64,000 nt of DNA from an uncultured Acetatifactor sp. (GTDB lineage Bacteria > Bacillota > Clostridia > Lachnospirales > Lachnospiraceae): contig CAJUCT010000026.1 in NCBI GenBank assembly GCA_910585015.1, positions 4,828-68,827 on the forward strand. Direction: 5' to 3'. Of the stretch, positions 26,824-35,480 are shown one piece after another. The notes beneath the pieces were generated by a model. That model ran no database searches, was not told the DNA's origin, and saw only the letters and a program-made list of their open reading frames with translations. Made by a program: the position numbers and the translations under genes. Position 1 is the first letter of the stretch; each line of letters opens with the position of its first letter.

Positions 26824-28050
26824 CTACAGTTCCACTCCGTTCTCCTGAAGCAATGCTCTGGCGCTCTCCACGGAGTCAATGCCGGTCTTGTTCTTGATAG
26901 GAGCAAACTCCCTGTTCCTCTCCACCTCATAGGGCAGGCAGCTGTCCATCTGATGGATCATATCCAGCACCAGACTCTCATACTTATAGCCGTTGGGCTC
27001 CTGAGGTTTTACCAACTCTCCGTTCTCGTTCAGGCAGGGAATCTTCTTCTCCACAATATGCAGAGGCAGATTGCCGTCCAGAAGCTGCTCCAGAGCGGAT
27101 ACACGGAACAGGTAATTCAAGATCACCCCGAAATTGTACGCCGGATTGCCTTTTTCATCCTTTGCGTCCATCAGTTCACGGGTCAGGTCGTAGTACTCCA
27201 CAATGGAAGGTCTGCCGTCCTCCAGGCACATCACGCCCACTTTTTCATCCGGGGCATTCTTGCGCACCACCTTTGCGCCTACATCGCAATTTCTCTGGAT
27301 GGTGGCACCCACGAAGCAAGGGTCAGCAATGCGCTGCAGCACGTTGTCCACGGCAAACACATTGATCCACTCTATCCCTTCCTTTTTCACCAAGTCCAGC
27401 AGCCACGCATTCTTCATGGAGATGAACCATCCTCCGTTTCCGTTGGGAGATGTGGCCAGTCTGCCCTTTTCCTCCAGATAGATCTTGCCTTCATAGTCCG
27501 TGGCCGCCGCCATCTCCTGCTTGAAGAAATGCACAAACTCCGGATTGTACCCAAAGTACTCCTTCTCCTGCATGAATTTAATTGTGGTATCGTTGTTTTT
27601 CTCGCTGGTCATGACAAAGAGATGGAACCAGCTGCCGCTCTGCGCCACCACATCCATCATGTTATTCACCAGGCACTCAAAGATATATAATTCTCTGTTT
27701 ATACCTACATTGTACATACATTTGGGATTATCGGATCCCAGCCGGGTACCCATGCCGCCTGCCAGCAGCACCGCCCCTACTTTGCCGTCATGGATAGCGT
27801 CAAGTCCCGTGGATGTAAAGCTCTTTCTGTTGGCATTGATCTCATCCAACTCCATGGCCGCCAGCGGGGTGATCTCTCCCTTTTTAACAAGCTCCTCTCT
27901 GTGCTTGCAAGATGCCAAAACACTCATATCCGTCTCCGCAATCTGCGCAAGCAATGCCTCCCGGCCCGCAGCATCCAACTCCTCGTAATACTTCAGTACA
28001 TGCTCCTGACCATACTGAGCCAGTTTCTGTTTTGCCTCTGCCAATGTCAT
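26824..28050 (-). CDS. UDP-sugar pyrophosphorylase, UDPGP type 1 family
   Basis: This 408-residue nucleotidyltransferase forms a UDP-sugar from UTP and a sugar 1-phosphate. The signature VLLAGGMGTRLGSDNPKCMY (about residues 95-114) is the UTP-binding loop of the eukaryotic-like UDPGP/UAP1 group and differs from the GalU type. GNGGWFISMKN and VFAVDNVLQRIADP are further family segments. Being directly upstream of galE suggests supply of UDP-glucose or UDP-galactose. UDP-N-acetylglucosamine is possible, because the family includes both activities. Confidence 0.85.
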   Translation of the reverse strand: MTLAEAKQKLAQYGQEHVLKYYEELDAAGREALLAQIAETDMSVLASCKHREELVKKGEITPLAAMELDEINANRKSFTSTGLDAIHDGKVGAVLLAGGMGTRLGSDNPKCMYNVGINRELYIFECLVNNMMDVVAQSGSWFHLFVMTSEKNNDTTIKFMQEKEYFGYNPEFVHFFKQEMAAATDYEGKIYLEEKGRLATSPNGNGGWFISMKNAWLLDLVKKEGIEWINVFAVDNVLQRIADPCFVGATIQRNCDVGAKVVRKNAPDEKVGVMCLEDGRPSIVEYYDLTRELMDAKDEKGNPAYNFGVILNYLFRVSALEQLLDGNLPLHIVEKKIPCLNENGELVKPQEPNGYKYESLVLDMIHQMDSCLPYEVERNREFAPIKNKTGIDSVESARALLQENGVEL

Positions 28051-28133
28051 GTTCTTCTCCTTCTTTCTATGTTATTGTTTCCAGGCACATACTACACCCT
28101 GATAATTTGCGCTTCTGCGAATGCGTTTACCTC

Positions 28134-28161
28134 ATTATACCACTTTTTTTTGTAGTGACAA
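28134..28161 (-). promoter_or_regulatory. Promoter for the pyrophosphorylase-galE pair
   Basis: TTGTCA (28156-28161), 16-base spacer, TATAAT (28134-28139) on the minus strand. Confidence 0.6.
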
Positions 28162-28263
28162 CCATTTCATAGATAATATTCCCCTTCCGTACAAAAGGAA
28201 AGCACTTTTTATGCCCTGGCCCCTAACCGGCTTCTGACGGATAAAGGCTACCCCCGCAGAAAC

Positions 28264-29187
28264 CTACAGAGACAATCCCGCAAAGAATCCCCCGGCTTCC
28301 AGCCGCTCCTGCCGATAGCGCAGGAATGCGGCCCGCAGTTGGGGCTGATCCTCCCGCATCTGGCCGATCATGGCCTCAATATTTTCCCTTGTCACGCAGC
28401 CCAGCTGCAGGAACAAATGCACATATTCGGGATGAGTCTCTCCCTCTTCCAGCACCACCTGCCAACTCTCCTCGCTCCGGCAGCCCTTGGTATGGGTTTT
28501 CAGATATCTTTCCAGATACGCCTGCAGTCCGCCGGAAAGTCTTTCCCTGCAGAGCAGCCGCAGCATGGCCAGCCGCACCTTTTTCTGTCTCTTGGTCCGC
28601 AAAAAAGCCTCCAGATCCGTGCTGCCGTAATCCTCCTCGCCGCAGAGGACCTGTTTGGAGTAGCCCTCCTGATCCTCTGCGCCCATCACCGCCTCCAGCC
28701 TGGCATCCCATTTCTTTAGCCATTCCGGACTGCCCACCGCGGCAGGCTCCAACAAATAATAAGCCTCCATCTGTATCAGCCCTGCTGCCAGCAGCCGGCC
28801 GGTCTCCGGACTCCATGCTTCCCGCGCCTGTCCCTCTGCACTGCCGTCATGGAAAATACCTGCCACACAGTCCAGATGCCCGCAGTCCAAAAACAGCGCT
28901 TTTCCTATATGGATGCATTCGGCGGGCAGAGTGATTCGCTCTAAGTTGTCACAATAGGCAAAGGCCCAGTCTCCTATGCCGCGCAAACTCACCGGCAGCT
29001 GTATCTCCCGCAGGTTTTTCCTGCTGAGAAAGGCTTTCCGGTCAATGGCCGTCACTGGACGGTTTTCAATTCGCTCCGGCACCTGGGCTATCCAGTTCCG
29101 CCCCTGCCAGCCTGTTATGCAGACGCCCTCCGGGTCCATCCTATATTTCAGGCTGCAGCCGCCTGCCACATACTCATATTCTAACAT
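28264..29187 (-). CDS. BspA-type leucine-rich repeat protein with helical C-terminus
   Basis: This 307-residue cytoplasmic protein has no signal peptide. Residues about 40-110 carry two to three BspA-type LRR_5 units (KAFLSRKNLREIQLPVSLRG, WAFAYCDNLERITLPAECIH, KALFLDCGHLDC). The rest is helical, Arg/Leu/Glu-rich and resembles paired-helix repeats (VRLAMLRLLCRERLSGG, YVHLFLQLGCVTRENIEAMI). It follows the VWA and MoxR genes on the same strand, with a leader-repeat array between. A role as adaptor or substrate receptor for that pair is my inference. The start is ATG 29185-29187 behind AAAAGGGAATGT. Confidence 0.7.
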   Translation of the reverse strand: MLEYEYVAGGCSLKYRMDPEGVCITGWQGRNWIAQVPERIENRPVTAIDRKAFLSRKNLREIQLPVSLRGIGDWAFAYCDNLERITLPAECIHIGKALFLDCGHLDCVAGIFHDGSAEGQAREAWSPETGRLLAAGLIQMEAYYLLEPAAVGSPEWLKKWDARLEAVMGAEDQEGYSKQVLCGEEDYGSTDLEAFLRTKRQKKVRLAMLRLLCRERLSGGLQAYLERYLKTHTKGCRSEESWQVVLEEGETHPEYVHLFLQLGCVTRENIEAMIGQMREDQPQLRAAFLRYRQERLEAGGFFAGLSL

Positions 29188-29200
29188 ACATTCCCTTTTC

Positions 29201-29515
29201 CCGCATATCCGAAGTTTGGTTTCGCCCAACGCCGAACATGCGATACCGCGTCAATTTATATTCGGAGACCTTCCTCTACATGCATATCTAAAGTTTGGTT
29301 TAGCCAAACTTTGGTTTCACCTGCGATATTGCGTTAATGCGTATTTGGATGTACACATCCAAACTTACCTCTTCGTGGATATTGCTGGCTGCGCCTGCAA
29401 TACCCCTTAATACGTATTTGGATGTACACATCCAAACTTCCCTCTTCGTGGATATTGCTGGCTGCGCCTGCAATATCCCTTAATACGTATTTGGATGTAC
29501 ACATCCAAACTTCCT
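29201..29515. repeat. Array of family A leader repeats (four units)
   Basis: Two near-identical units at a 73-bp period (from 29374 and 29447) begin CGTGGATATTGCTGGCTGCG and end in the TTTGGATGTACACATCCAAA palindrome. A less similar unit (about 29282-29370) and a decayed one (about 29201-29278) precede them. The array fills the gap between the MoxR and LRR genes. Confidence 0.85.
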
Positions 29516-29523
29516 CTCCGAGT

Positions 29524-31095
29524 TTACAGGCTCAAGTCCGCAATCTGCCCCCGAATCTGATTCTGCCGCTCCGAAAGCATCAGATCCTGGCTGAAGCGCT
29601 GGTAATCCGGACTGCCAAAGGCGGCGATAAACCCTGCCCCCGCACTGCTCACCGTCAGTTCCGTCACCAAAATCAACATCTCATTGCCTTCCCCAAACGC
29701 TTCCTGGGCAAACACAAAGAGATGGTGCAGTTCTTCCTGTACCCGCTCTGTCTCCCGCTCGACGGCAGATACCGCCGCCTCATACTGGCTTCTGACCAGC
29801 GCGAACGCCCTTTCCCCGTAGTAGTTCTCTCCGGACCAGACATCCCCCAGGCTCCCCTGCAGAGACACATCGCTGCCCACCGCTCCCATCACCACCGCTT
29901 TTCTGGCCTGTTCCAGAAACCGCAGCACTCTCTTGTGCTTCCGATGCTCCTCCTTGGACAGGGAGCCGGCCCTGTCCTGGGCAAACATCTGACTGCGCCT
30001 CTTCTCCTCCAGTTCCTCCATATAGGCCACTATGTCTTTATCCTGGTCGTCTCCCGTGGCCATCTTCTTCACTGCCAGCAGCAGCATGCGGGTGTCCGTG
30101 AGATAGGCCGCCTGCTCCATAATCTCCTGCATATCCGCCAACATCCGATCCAACAGCATTCCCACCAGGGACAGCCTCTCGTCAAAACCCGCCGCCTTGG
30201 CCCGGGCGATGGCCTGCACGGTGGGTCTGCCCTCCAGAATCTCCTGTATCCGGTAATCCTTTTTGTATTTCCGGTATAAGTCATAATATGCGGTAAATTC
30301 CTTCACAATCCGCTCATTGCGGATATATTGGCCCACCAGGGTCTCGTCCACCGTCAGACTCTCCTCCTCATAGTGGCAGAGTATCTCCGACAGGTCCTCC
30401 CAGCCTCTGGCTGTCACATAGCTGCGCCCCTTGGCCGTGATCTCCATATGGTAAAAATATTCCTTTTTCAAGTCCAGAAAGTTCAGCACCGCACTGTGCA
30501 GGTGACGCTCCAGCGCATACTCCTTCCAGGTGCGAAAATCCGCCTCCACCTCCATAACCTTCAGCCGATCCATGGTCACCACGTCAAATTCCCGCACGGA
30601 CTTATTGTACTCCGGCGGATTGCCCGCGGTGACAATGACCCATCCCTCCGGCACCCGGTGCCTCCCGAAGATCTTATACTGCAAAAACTGCAGCATGGCC
30701 GGGGCCAGGGTCTCGGACACACAGTTGATCTCATCCAGAAAAAGTATCCCCTCCCGGATGCCGCTCTCCTCCATGGTCTCATAGATGGCAGAGATAATCT
30801 CGCTCATGGTATACTCGGAGATGTCATACTCCCTGCCGCCATAGGTCTTGTGGGCAATAAACGGCAGCCCCAGCGCCGACTGACGGGTGTGGTGGGTCAT
30901 GGAATAGGACACCAGCGCAATCCCCATCTCCTGGGCGACCTGCTCCATGATGGCCGTCTTGCCGATGCCCGGCGCCCCCAGCAGGAAGATGGGCCGCTGG
31001 CGCACCACCGGGATGCAATACTCCCCAAACTCATCTTTTTTCAGATAAATATTTATGGAGTTTTTGATATACTCCTTCGCCTGTCTTATGTTCAT
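29524..31095 (-). CDS. MoxR-type AAA+ ATPase
   Basis: This 523-residue protein has Walker A GAPGIGKT (40-47), Walker B ILFLDEIN (117-124) and sensor-type VTAGNPPEYNKSVREFD. These place it in the MoxR/RavA clade of AAA+ chaperones. The second half (residues ~300-523) is helical. MoxR proteins typically act with a VWA-domain partner to remodel or activate other proteins, and such a partner ends 16 bases upstream. AAGAGGATTGAAAAG precedes ATG 31095. No substrate can be read from the sequence. Confidence 0.88.
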   Translation of the reverse strand: MNIRQAKEYIKNSINIYLKKDEFGEYCIPVVRQRPIFLLGAPGIGKTAIMEQVAQEMGIALVSYSMTHHTRQSALGLPFIAHKTYGGREYDISEYTMSEIISAIYETMEESGIREGILFLDEINCVSETLAPAMLQFLQYKIFGRHRVPEGWVIVTAGNPPEYNKSVREFDVVTMDRLKVMEVEADFRTWKEYALERHLHSAVLNFLDLKKEYFYHMEITAKGRSYVTARGWEDLSEILCHYEEESLTVDETLVGQYIRNERIVKEFTAYYDLYRKYKKDYRIQEILEGRPTVQAIARAKAAGFDERLSLVGMLLDRMLADMQEIMEQAAYLTDTRMLLLAVKKMATGDDQDKDIVAYMEELEEKRRSQMFAQDRAGSLSKEEHRKHKRVLRFLEQARKAVVMGAVGSDVSLQGSLGDVWSGENYYGERAFALVRSQYEAAVSAVERETERVQEELHHLFVFAQEAFGEGNEMLILVTELTVSSAGAGFIAAFGSPDYQRFSQDLMLSERQNQIRGQIADLSL

Positions 31096-31111
31096 CTTTT
31101 CAATCCTCTTT

Positions 31112-32431
31112 TCACAGATCAGTCTCAATCACGACTTTCATGCTCCAAGGCGGCACCGGCTGACGCATCTCGTCCTCCTCCAAAAAGGCGAAGATCACAT
31201 CGTAACCGGGCATCCGCTCCGGGTAGATCCCATAGCCGTCGGTAAAATAGATCAGCCCCTTCAGGTTCTCAAACTCCCCCTGTTCAAGCAGACTGTCCAC
31301 ATAGTCGAACACCGGTCTGAAATCCGTGGCCCCAAAGCCCTGCAGCCTGCCATGGGCCAGAAATTCCTGGAAATCCTCATCACAGGTTATCCTGGTATCG
31401 CTCTGCACCTCATTGTCACACTGGACAATATGCACATTAATCCGGGTAAAAAAATTCTCCGAACCCTTCAGCAGGGAATAGGTCTTGTTCAAAAACTCCC
31501 TCACCACAGGCCCCCGGCAGGAGGCGGAGGTGTCCAGGGCGATGACGAACTCCTTGACCTTTCTGGCATCCTTGTACTCCAGGGGCTCAATCAGGGGCAT
31601 GTTGCCGTACCGCTCCAGTCCATAGGTATAATAGATATAGTCGAACTCCTCGTCATTGACTGTCAGATCCTCCCCCATGACAGTGAAACGCCTCAATATA
31701 GCGCCGTAGTCATATCGATCCCGGGTGGCCTCCGCCAGATTCTTCTCCAGGCTCTGGGTGTTGGTTCGGCCTTTCGTAAAGGATTTCAGATCCGCTTTCA
31801 CCCGCTCGCTGATCTTTTTCCACTGCTCCGGGGTCATTTGGATCTCCTCCGTGGGAACCCAGCGCTCATGGTTATCCCGGTAAAACAGCCGTATCAACTC
31901 CTGCCGCTCTCTGGGCGTGATAGGATTATGCCTAATATATTTGTAGATCCGCTCCGCCGTCAGAGCCCCCACGTCTTCCCGCCAAACGCACAGCTTGCCC
32001 TCTGCCTCGGCGTCCGTGTCCAGGCCGGCTATGGGCAGGCCCATCTCCAGTATCACGCTCTCCACAGCCATATCCGCAGCCAGGTCCCATAGTTCCCGCT
32101 CCACCTTGTCATAGGCAAAGCTGTGATAGAAAATGCAGTGCAGCAGCAGATGCAGCATACTGCGGGTCACCAGCCGGGGATCCCGCTGATACAGCTGCAG
32201 CACATATTCCGGGTCATACCACACCGTACTGCCGTCCGTAGCCATACAGCCTATGGCTCCCTTGTCCTGCCACACAAGATGCAGCAGCGCCACATCCAGA
32301 AAGCGCAGGGATACCAGGATATTGTCCCTGGCCAGGGACAACACCTGACCCGACAGTTCCCGTATCTTCTGTTGTCTGATTTCCGGCTCCTGCGCCGCCT
32401 GCTTCTCTTCCACTTCCGCGCCTCTCCTCAC
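31112..32431 (-). CDS. VWA-like protein with DUF2201-type N-terminus
   Basis: In this 439-residue protein, residues ~85-125 match the putative metallopeptidase part of DUF2201 proteins: MLHLLLHCIFYH followed by ELWDLAADMAVE. The position of the usual HExxH reads HLLLH (94-98), so the catalytic Glu is missing. The C-terminal VWA-like domain keeps a full MIDAS: ALDTSAS (D300), GATDF and YFTDGYG. The pairing with MoxR recalls RavA-ViaA. The start is uncertain: GTG 32431, or GTG 32413 with a better spaced AGGAGAGG. Confidence 0.82.
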   Translation of the reverse strand: MRRGAEVEEKQAAQEPEIRQQKIRELSGQVLSLARDNILVSLRFLDVALLHLVWQDKGAIGCMATDGSTVWYDPEYVLQLYQRDPRLVTRSMLHLLLHCIFYHSFAYDKVERELWDLAADMAVESVILEMGLPIAGLDTDAEAEGKLCVWREDVGALTAERIYKYIRHNPITPRERQELIRLFYRDNHERWVPTEEIQMTPEQWKKISERVKADLKSFTKGRTNTQSLEKNLAEATRDRYDYGAILRRFTVMGEDLTVNDEEFDYIYYTYGLERYGNMPLIEPLEYKDARKVKEFVIALDTSASCRGPVVREFLNKTYSLLKGSENFFTRINVHIVQCDNEVQSDTRITCDEDFQEFLAHGRLQGFGATDFRPVFDYVDSLLEQGEFENLKGLIYFTDGYGIYPERMPGYDVIFAFLEEDEMRQPVPPWSMKVVIETDL

Positions 32432-32585
32432 TCCGCCATCCGTCTATAATTATACTCACGAGCAATGAAATTTGCCGCTATGTCCCCGGCATCTTTCGCC
32501 GGTGAGACGGGTCACTTGGCAAGTTTTAGTGTCCGCCAATATAGGCTGTTATTAGTGTACTGGAAAAAAGGAAAAATAGCAATAC

Positions 32586-33188
32586 CTACCAGATAAAGAA
32601 ATCCTTATCCAGCAACCGCAAAATAGCCTCCGCAAAGAAATAGTCCCCATAGACAATGTGTACCTGCTGCCCTTCGCCCTGCTCATGGTAGGCGACCTTG
32701 CCCGTGGTGAGAATACCGTCCTCCTCCTCATTCCAGTTGCAGAAATGCTCCTCCATGGCCTTCAGCAGCCGGAGTGCGCTCTGCTCGTAAAGAGGCTTTT
32801 CAGACTCCGGCACATGCTTTGCGATCTCCAGCAGCCCGCAGGCGGCACAGGCTCCCGCCGTGGAGTCATAGTATACCGGATCCGCATGGCGCTTCGCTAT
32901 GGCGGCGAAACGGGGGTCCTTGGTCTCCTCCGTGGCCCAGTACAGAAGGGATAAATTCATCAGACAATCCACAATCATCCATCCGGCCTTATCGTCGTTC
33001 CAGGCCCGAATATAATTGCCCAGTATATTAAAACGCCCCGCCAGCAGATTGGCTGCGTGTATTCCTCTCACACAGGAACCGTGCTCCCCTGTGAGACGGT
33101 AGTCGGCTACCGCCGTATGCATCCACATAAATCCCACATCATGATGCAGATTTTCGTATTCCTCCATCCCCATGCTGGATGCGACCAT
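32586..33188 (-). pseudogene. N-terminally truncated GH88 unsaturated glucuronyl hydrolase
   Basis: The 200-codon open frame matches the second half of glycoside hydrolase family 88, which removes unsaturated uronic acids from lyase products. Segments include NLHHDVGFMWMHTAVADYRL, AANLLAGRFN, GNYIRAWND, IVDCLMNLSLLYWA, YYDSTAGACAACGLLEIAK and the terminal YGDYFFAEAILRLL. The C-terminus looks complete, but about 170 residues are missing from the front, including the first catalytic Asp region. Homology stops near 33165-33185, exactly where an AraC fragment starts on the other strand. Confidence 0.75.
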
Positions 33189-33570
33189 GCGTCTCTTTCT
33201 TTACGCCCTGCTGGAGGAGACAGAAAATCCCCGGGATGCCATGTTCCCCCAATATTACCGGGCCTTCTGTGAACTGCGCACCCGGATTTACAATAGTCCG
33301 GCAACCACCCCTGCCATAGGGGAACTGGCCGACTCCCTATGTTTAAGCCTGTCCTATTTCCAACATTTATATAAGAAGTTCTTCCACTGCTCCTGCGGTC
33401 AGGACATCATCCGCGCGCGGCTGGAACTGGCTAAATACCATTTGCAGAACAGTGAGAGCAGCATCCGGGAGCTATCCGTCTTCTGCGGCTACAACAATGA
33501 ACTCCATTTTATGAGACAATTCAAAAAGTTTGTGGGGAAGACACCCTCCGAATACAGAGAATCCCTATAA
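33172..33570 (+). pseudogene. 5'-truncated AraC-family regulator
   Basis: The 132-codon frame ends in a normal AraC/XylS DNA-binding domain: IGELADSLCLSLSYFQHLYK and IRELSVFCGYNNELHFMRQF, then FKKFVGKTPSEYRESL. Family proteins are usually ~280 residues; the sensor domain is absent. Upstream of 33172 the frame soon meets a stop, and the DNA is antisense GH88. There is no ribosome binding site before the first ATG. Regulator and glycosidase probably once faced apart from a shared promoter that has been deleted. Confidence 0.7.
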
Positions 33571-33644
33571 AAACAGAAAATATCAAGATAGCTCCCCGAG
33601 AGTGTGCTATCCTTAAGGTACGACGTCGGAAAGGAACTATATTT

Positions 33645-34451
33645 ATGGATCATTTGGCTCTGCTGAACCTGGCCCTGTGCTATATGGAGGAAAACTTAAG
33701 CGAAAATATCACTGCCGAGGATGTGGCTAAAGCATGTTACTGCTCGCCCTCCAGTCTCCAGAAACTTTTTCGCAGGCTGGCCCACTACTCGGTAAAAGAG
33801 TATCTCATCAAACGGCGCCTGACCCTGGCCGCCAGGGACCTGCTTAACCGCCCCCAAGACAGCATCCTGGACATTGCCCTGCGCTATTGTTACCAGAGCA
33901 ATGAAGCCTTCACCAGAGCCTTTGAATCCATGTGGAACTGCAGCCCGTCTGCCTACCGCCAGGAGCGGTCCTTCGCAGACCTTTGCCCCCGGCTGAACCC
34001 GTGGGAGTATGATTATGGAGATGAAGAGATGAGTCGTAGAAAAATGGTAGATATCAGTGAATTATATGACCTGTTTAAGGAGCGGAAAAACTGCTGGTTT
34101 GTGTGCTGTGACATCCAGTCCCTGGTTCCCATCAATGAGATTGCCCGCAAGGCCGGAGACCTGGCCATCGCCGAGACTGCCCGCCGCATGGATCAGTGCA
34201 GCGGCCCGGAGGATCTGGTCTTCCGCATTGGAGGGGACGAGTTCGCCATGCTGACCGCCAGCGAGGACTGTGCCTATGCCCGGCAGATCGCGGACAAACT
34301 CCTGGCCATGAACGGTCAAACCTTTACCTATGAGGACAGGGAAATCCCCCTGCGCCTCTATGCCGACACCGCCTGCTTTACCGAAAAAAATCTGCGCTAC
34401 AGCGAGTTGTTTACCTCCTTGCACCAGACTATTAAGGACAGCAAGAGGTAA
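33645..34451 (+). CDS. AraC-type DNA-binding domain fused to a GGDEF domain
   Basis: This 268-residue protein has an AraC helix-turn-helix pair at residues ~8-105 (AEDVAKACYCSPSSLQKLFR; LDIALRYCYQSNEAFTRAFE). After a ~30-residue linker a GGDEF-like domain starts (WFVCCDIQSLVPINEIARKA at 151-170; RIGGDEFAML at 194-203). The GGDEF signature is intact, but the upstream metal/nucleotide segment, usually DxDxFKxIND, is degenerate (DIQSLVPIN). It may sense a nucleotide or only retain the fold. AAAGGAACTATATTT precedes ATG 33645. A terminator follows. Confidence 0.82.
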   Translation: MDHLALLNLALCYMEENLSENITAEDVAKACYCSPSSLQKLFRRLAHYSVKEYLIKRRLTLAARDLLNRPQDSILDIALRYCYQSNEAFTRAFESMWNCSPSAYRQERSFADLCPRLNPWEYDYGDEEMSRRKMVDISELYDLFKERKNCWFVCCDIQSLVPINEIARKAGDLAIAETARRMDQCSGPEDLVFRIGGDEFAMLTASEDCAYARQIADKLLAMNGQTFTYEDREIPLRLYADTACFTEKNLRYSELFTSLHQTIKDSKR

Positions 34452-34466
34452 CTGTTCCAAACCCGC

Positions 34467-34504
34467 AAAAAGGACCGGACACCTTCAGTGTGTCTGGCCC
34501 TTTT
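34467..34504 (+). terminator. Terminator after the AraC-GGDEF gene
   Basis: ACCGGACAC and GTGTCTGG arms with A run before and CCCTTTT after, between convergent genes; it could serve both strands. Confidence 0.75.
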
Positions 34505-34532
34505 CCATTGCTATGTATGGTTATTGCGCATA

Positions 34533-34925
34533 CTACTTGGCTTTCTTTTTCAAACCGGTCAGGTACTTGATCATCTTGTCCAGTTCTGCCTCTTTCTTGG
34601 GACCATCCTCTTCCAGTTCCATCATCCCCGCAAGTATGTCCATCTTGTCGATAATGGAATGAAAACTTCTGATATCCCCCAAAAACTTCTCGGTCAATAC
34701 TTCTTTGGACTTGGATGTAGCTCCAAACGTTCTGCTCAGAACGTTGCCGCTGTGGGTCACACCCTGCACTTCCACCAACTCTGCAGCCAGCAGCTTGCGC
34801 AGCACGGCCTGCACGGTGCTCTGTGTCAGTTCTTCTCCGGAATTCACAATCTCCGTGGAGGTCAGCGCCCGCTCATTCTCGTGCAAAATCTTTAATACTT
34901 CAAGTTCTCTGGGATTGAGTTTCAT
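34533..34925 (-). CDS. BlaI/MecI/CopY-family repressor
   Basis: This 130-residue winged-helix protein has the family layout. The N-terminal DNA-binding domain carries LNPRELEVLKILHENERALT and the recognition helix region EELTQSTVQAVLRKLLAAEL, then a wing with VEVQGVTHSGNVLSRTFGAT. A C-terminal dimerisation helix region follows. No BlaR1/MecR1 sensor protease, beta-lactamase or copper ATPase is adjacent, so the signal and targets are unknown. AAAGGAGGTAAGGAGAG is a very strong ribosome binding site. It is transcribed from the promoter at 34961-34989. Confidence 0.85.
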   Translation of the reverse strand: MKLNPRELEVLKILHENERALTSTEIVNSGEELTQSTVQAVLRKLLAAELVEVQGVTHSGNVLSRTFGATSKSKEVLTEKFLGDIRSFHSIIDKMDILAGMMELEEDGPKKEAELDKMIKYLTGLKKKAK

Positions 34926-34960
34926 CTCTCCTTACCTCCTTTCGTAATATTTCTACGTCT

Positions 34961-34989
34961 ATTATAATACTTTATTCAGATTTGCGCAA
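34961..34989 (-). promoter_or_regulatory. Promoter for the BlaI-type gene
   Basis: TTGCGC (34984-34989), 17-base spacer, TATAAT (34961-34966) on the minus strand. I see no TACA/TGTA BlaI operator on it. Confidence 0.6.
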
Positions 34990-35018
34990 TAGTTTTCGTT
35001 TGGTATAATATGCTAAAT

Positions 35019-35461
35019 TTAAATTTTCCGTCGGATGTAATTAAACACTTCCAGCCGGGTAAATCCCAGCCGTTTCAGATTGTCCAAAGACGCCTGGATA
35101 TGCTCCTCTGTATTGTAGGACGGTATGCGGGGAATGCGGATCTGTACCCGCTCCGAAGGCACAGATGCCGCCAGACGGCGCAGGTTCTCCTCAAGCGGCG
35201 CCTGGGGCTGCCCGGTGTAGGACTGGCCGTCAGTCCGCCGCACACGGAGGCGGAGATACCCACCACTGCCACGGCTTTGCCCAGCCCCTGCCGGATGGCC
35301 AGTTCCCGCTCCAGATAGCGCAGTTCCGATTCACATTTAGGGCAGGTTCCTTTACAGTCCCCCTGATATGTACACTGAGACACCACATAGGGGATGTCAT
35401 TCTCCTCGGCGATCTGCCTGCGTATTTCCTTTAATGCCTTACATTTCTCTTTTCCTTTCAT
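35019..35461 (-). pseudogene. Out-of-frame chimera: small Cys-rich protein plus radical-SAM-like tail
   Basis: From ATG 35459-35461 (GGGAGGACAGAGGT upstream) a frame runs 128 codons to 35075. Its first ~75 residues look real: KEIRRQIAEENDIPYVVSQC, then CTYQGDCKGTCPKCESELRY with a Cys cluster, then a hydrophobic segment. After about 35240 this frame becomes Arg/Pro-rich nonsense. The other frame becomes sensible instead: YTGQPQAPLEENLRRLAASV, IRIPRIPSYNTEEHI, LGFTRLEVFNYI, stop at 35019. That second part resembles the C-terminus of radical-SAM activating enzymes. I infer two gene pieces fused by a deletion. Confidence 0.6.
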
Positions 35462-35480
35462 ACCTCTGTCCTCCCATCTA

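Noticed and set aside
29201..29515. Repeat array considered as a CRISPR
   Set aside because: The units are 73 bp and adjoin without unique spacers, are internally palindromic, and no cas genes are present.
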